Source: Flavobacteriaceae bacterium (lineage in GTDB: Bacteria > Bacteroidota > Bacteroidia > Flavobacteriales > Flavobacteriaceae). Taken from it: a stretch of 53,920 bases of DNA. Positions 53,834 through 53,920 of this stretch are shown one piece after another. Every line of letters starts with the position of its first letter. Position 1 is the stretch's first letter. The translations under genes and the position numbers were made by a program. The notes under the pieces are model-generated. The model worked only from the letters and a program-made list of their open reading frames with translations. It was not told the origin of the DNA and ran no database searches. The stretch covers positions 1 to 53,920 of the forward strand of contig JANQMD010000015.1 in the NCBI GenBank assembly GCA_028280265.1. The letters run 5' to 3'.

Positions 53834-53896
53834 GAGTAAAGAGTAAAGAGTAAAGAGTAAAGAGTAAAGAGTAAAGAGTAAAGAGTAAAGAGTAAA
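53834..53896 (+). repeat. Heptamer tandem array, 9 x GAGTAAA
   Basis: Nine exact copies of GAGTAAA. The array starts three bases after the stop of the MORN-like gene. The following bases 53897-53919 match the flank after the TTGTTAG array (40648-40670) at 20 of 23 positions. Confidence 0.95.
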
Positions 53897-53920
53897 GAAA
53901 GTTCGAAAATATATTTACAA

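Overview
The window reads as chromosome of a low-GC member of the Bacteroidota, most likely a marine Flavobacteriaceae. The evidence is a type A T9SS sorting domain protein, Bacteroidota-type -7 promoter boxes (TAnnTTTG), an FtsZ with a long C-terminal extension, an FtsI with a C-terminal PASTA domain, a FISUMP-domain surface protein, and almost no Shine-Dalgarno sequences. Genus cannot be fixed from sequence reading alone.

Layout. (1) 1-4677, minus strand: two secreted RHS/YD-repeat proteins in tandem; the second runs off the window. (2) 5084-20820, minus strand: a complete Bacteroidota division and cell-wall (dcw) cluster, in transcription order mraZ, rsmH, ftsL, ftsI, murE, mraY, murD, ftsW, murG, murC, ftsQ, ftsA, ftsZ. 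Three tandem AAAGTGG boxes with 10-bp period lie upstream of mraZ and look like the MraZ operator. (3) 21027-34698: mixed housekeeping genes on both strands: alpha/beta hydrolase, EngB GTPase, pseudouridine synthase, AlkB-type monooxygenase overlapping a nitroreductase, penicillin acylase-family hydrolase, DegT aminotransferase, M16 peptidase lipoprotein, orphan ABC substrate-binding lipoprotein, FabD and a queuosine-precursor transporter. (4) 34758-40597, plus strand: a DUF547 protein, then an arsenosugar biosynthesis cluster (AhpD-like protein, radical SAM ArsS, rhodanese, TIGR04282-type glycosyltransferase, purine nucleoside phosphorylase, DoxX, ArsM). (5) 40591-43922: T9SS and FISUMP surface proteins embedded in heptamer and octamer tandem arrays. 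(6) 43967-50171: mostly envelope genes on the minus strand (PNPOx-like lipoprotein, Omp85-like barrel, lipoprotein, universal stress protein, GH113-like hydrolase, outer-membrane barrel). (7) 50340-53830, plus strand: FAD oxidoreductase, NapH/NosR-like membrane iron-sulfur protein, MORN/YwqK-like repeat protein, and a final heptamer array.

The most interesting points are these. First, the arsenosugar operon, in which a purine nucleoside phosphorylase and a DoxX protein are tightly linked to arsM and the phosphorylase has Asp where the 6-oxopurine enzymes have Asn. Second, a near-perfect three-armed cloverleaf palindrome between genes (35481-35561), together with related degenerate intergenic palindromes. 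Third, two heptamer arrays of unrelated unit sequence that share the same 23-nt downstream flank, each placed at the 3' end of a plus-strand gene. No CRISPR array, tRNA, rRNA, insertion sequence or prophage was recognised.
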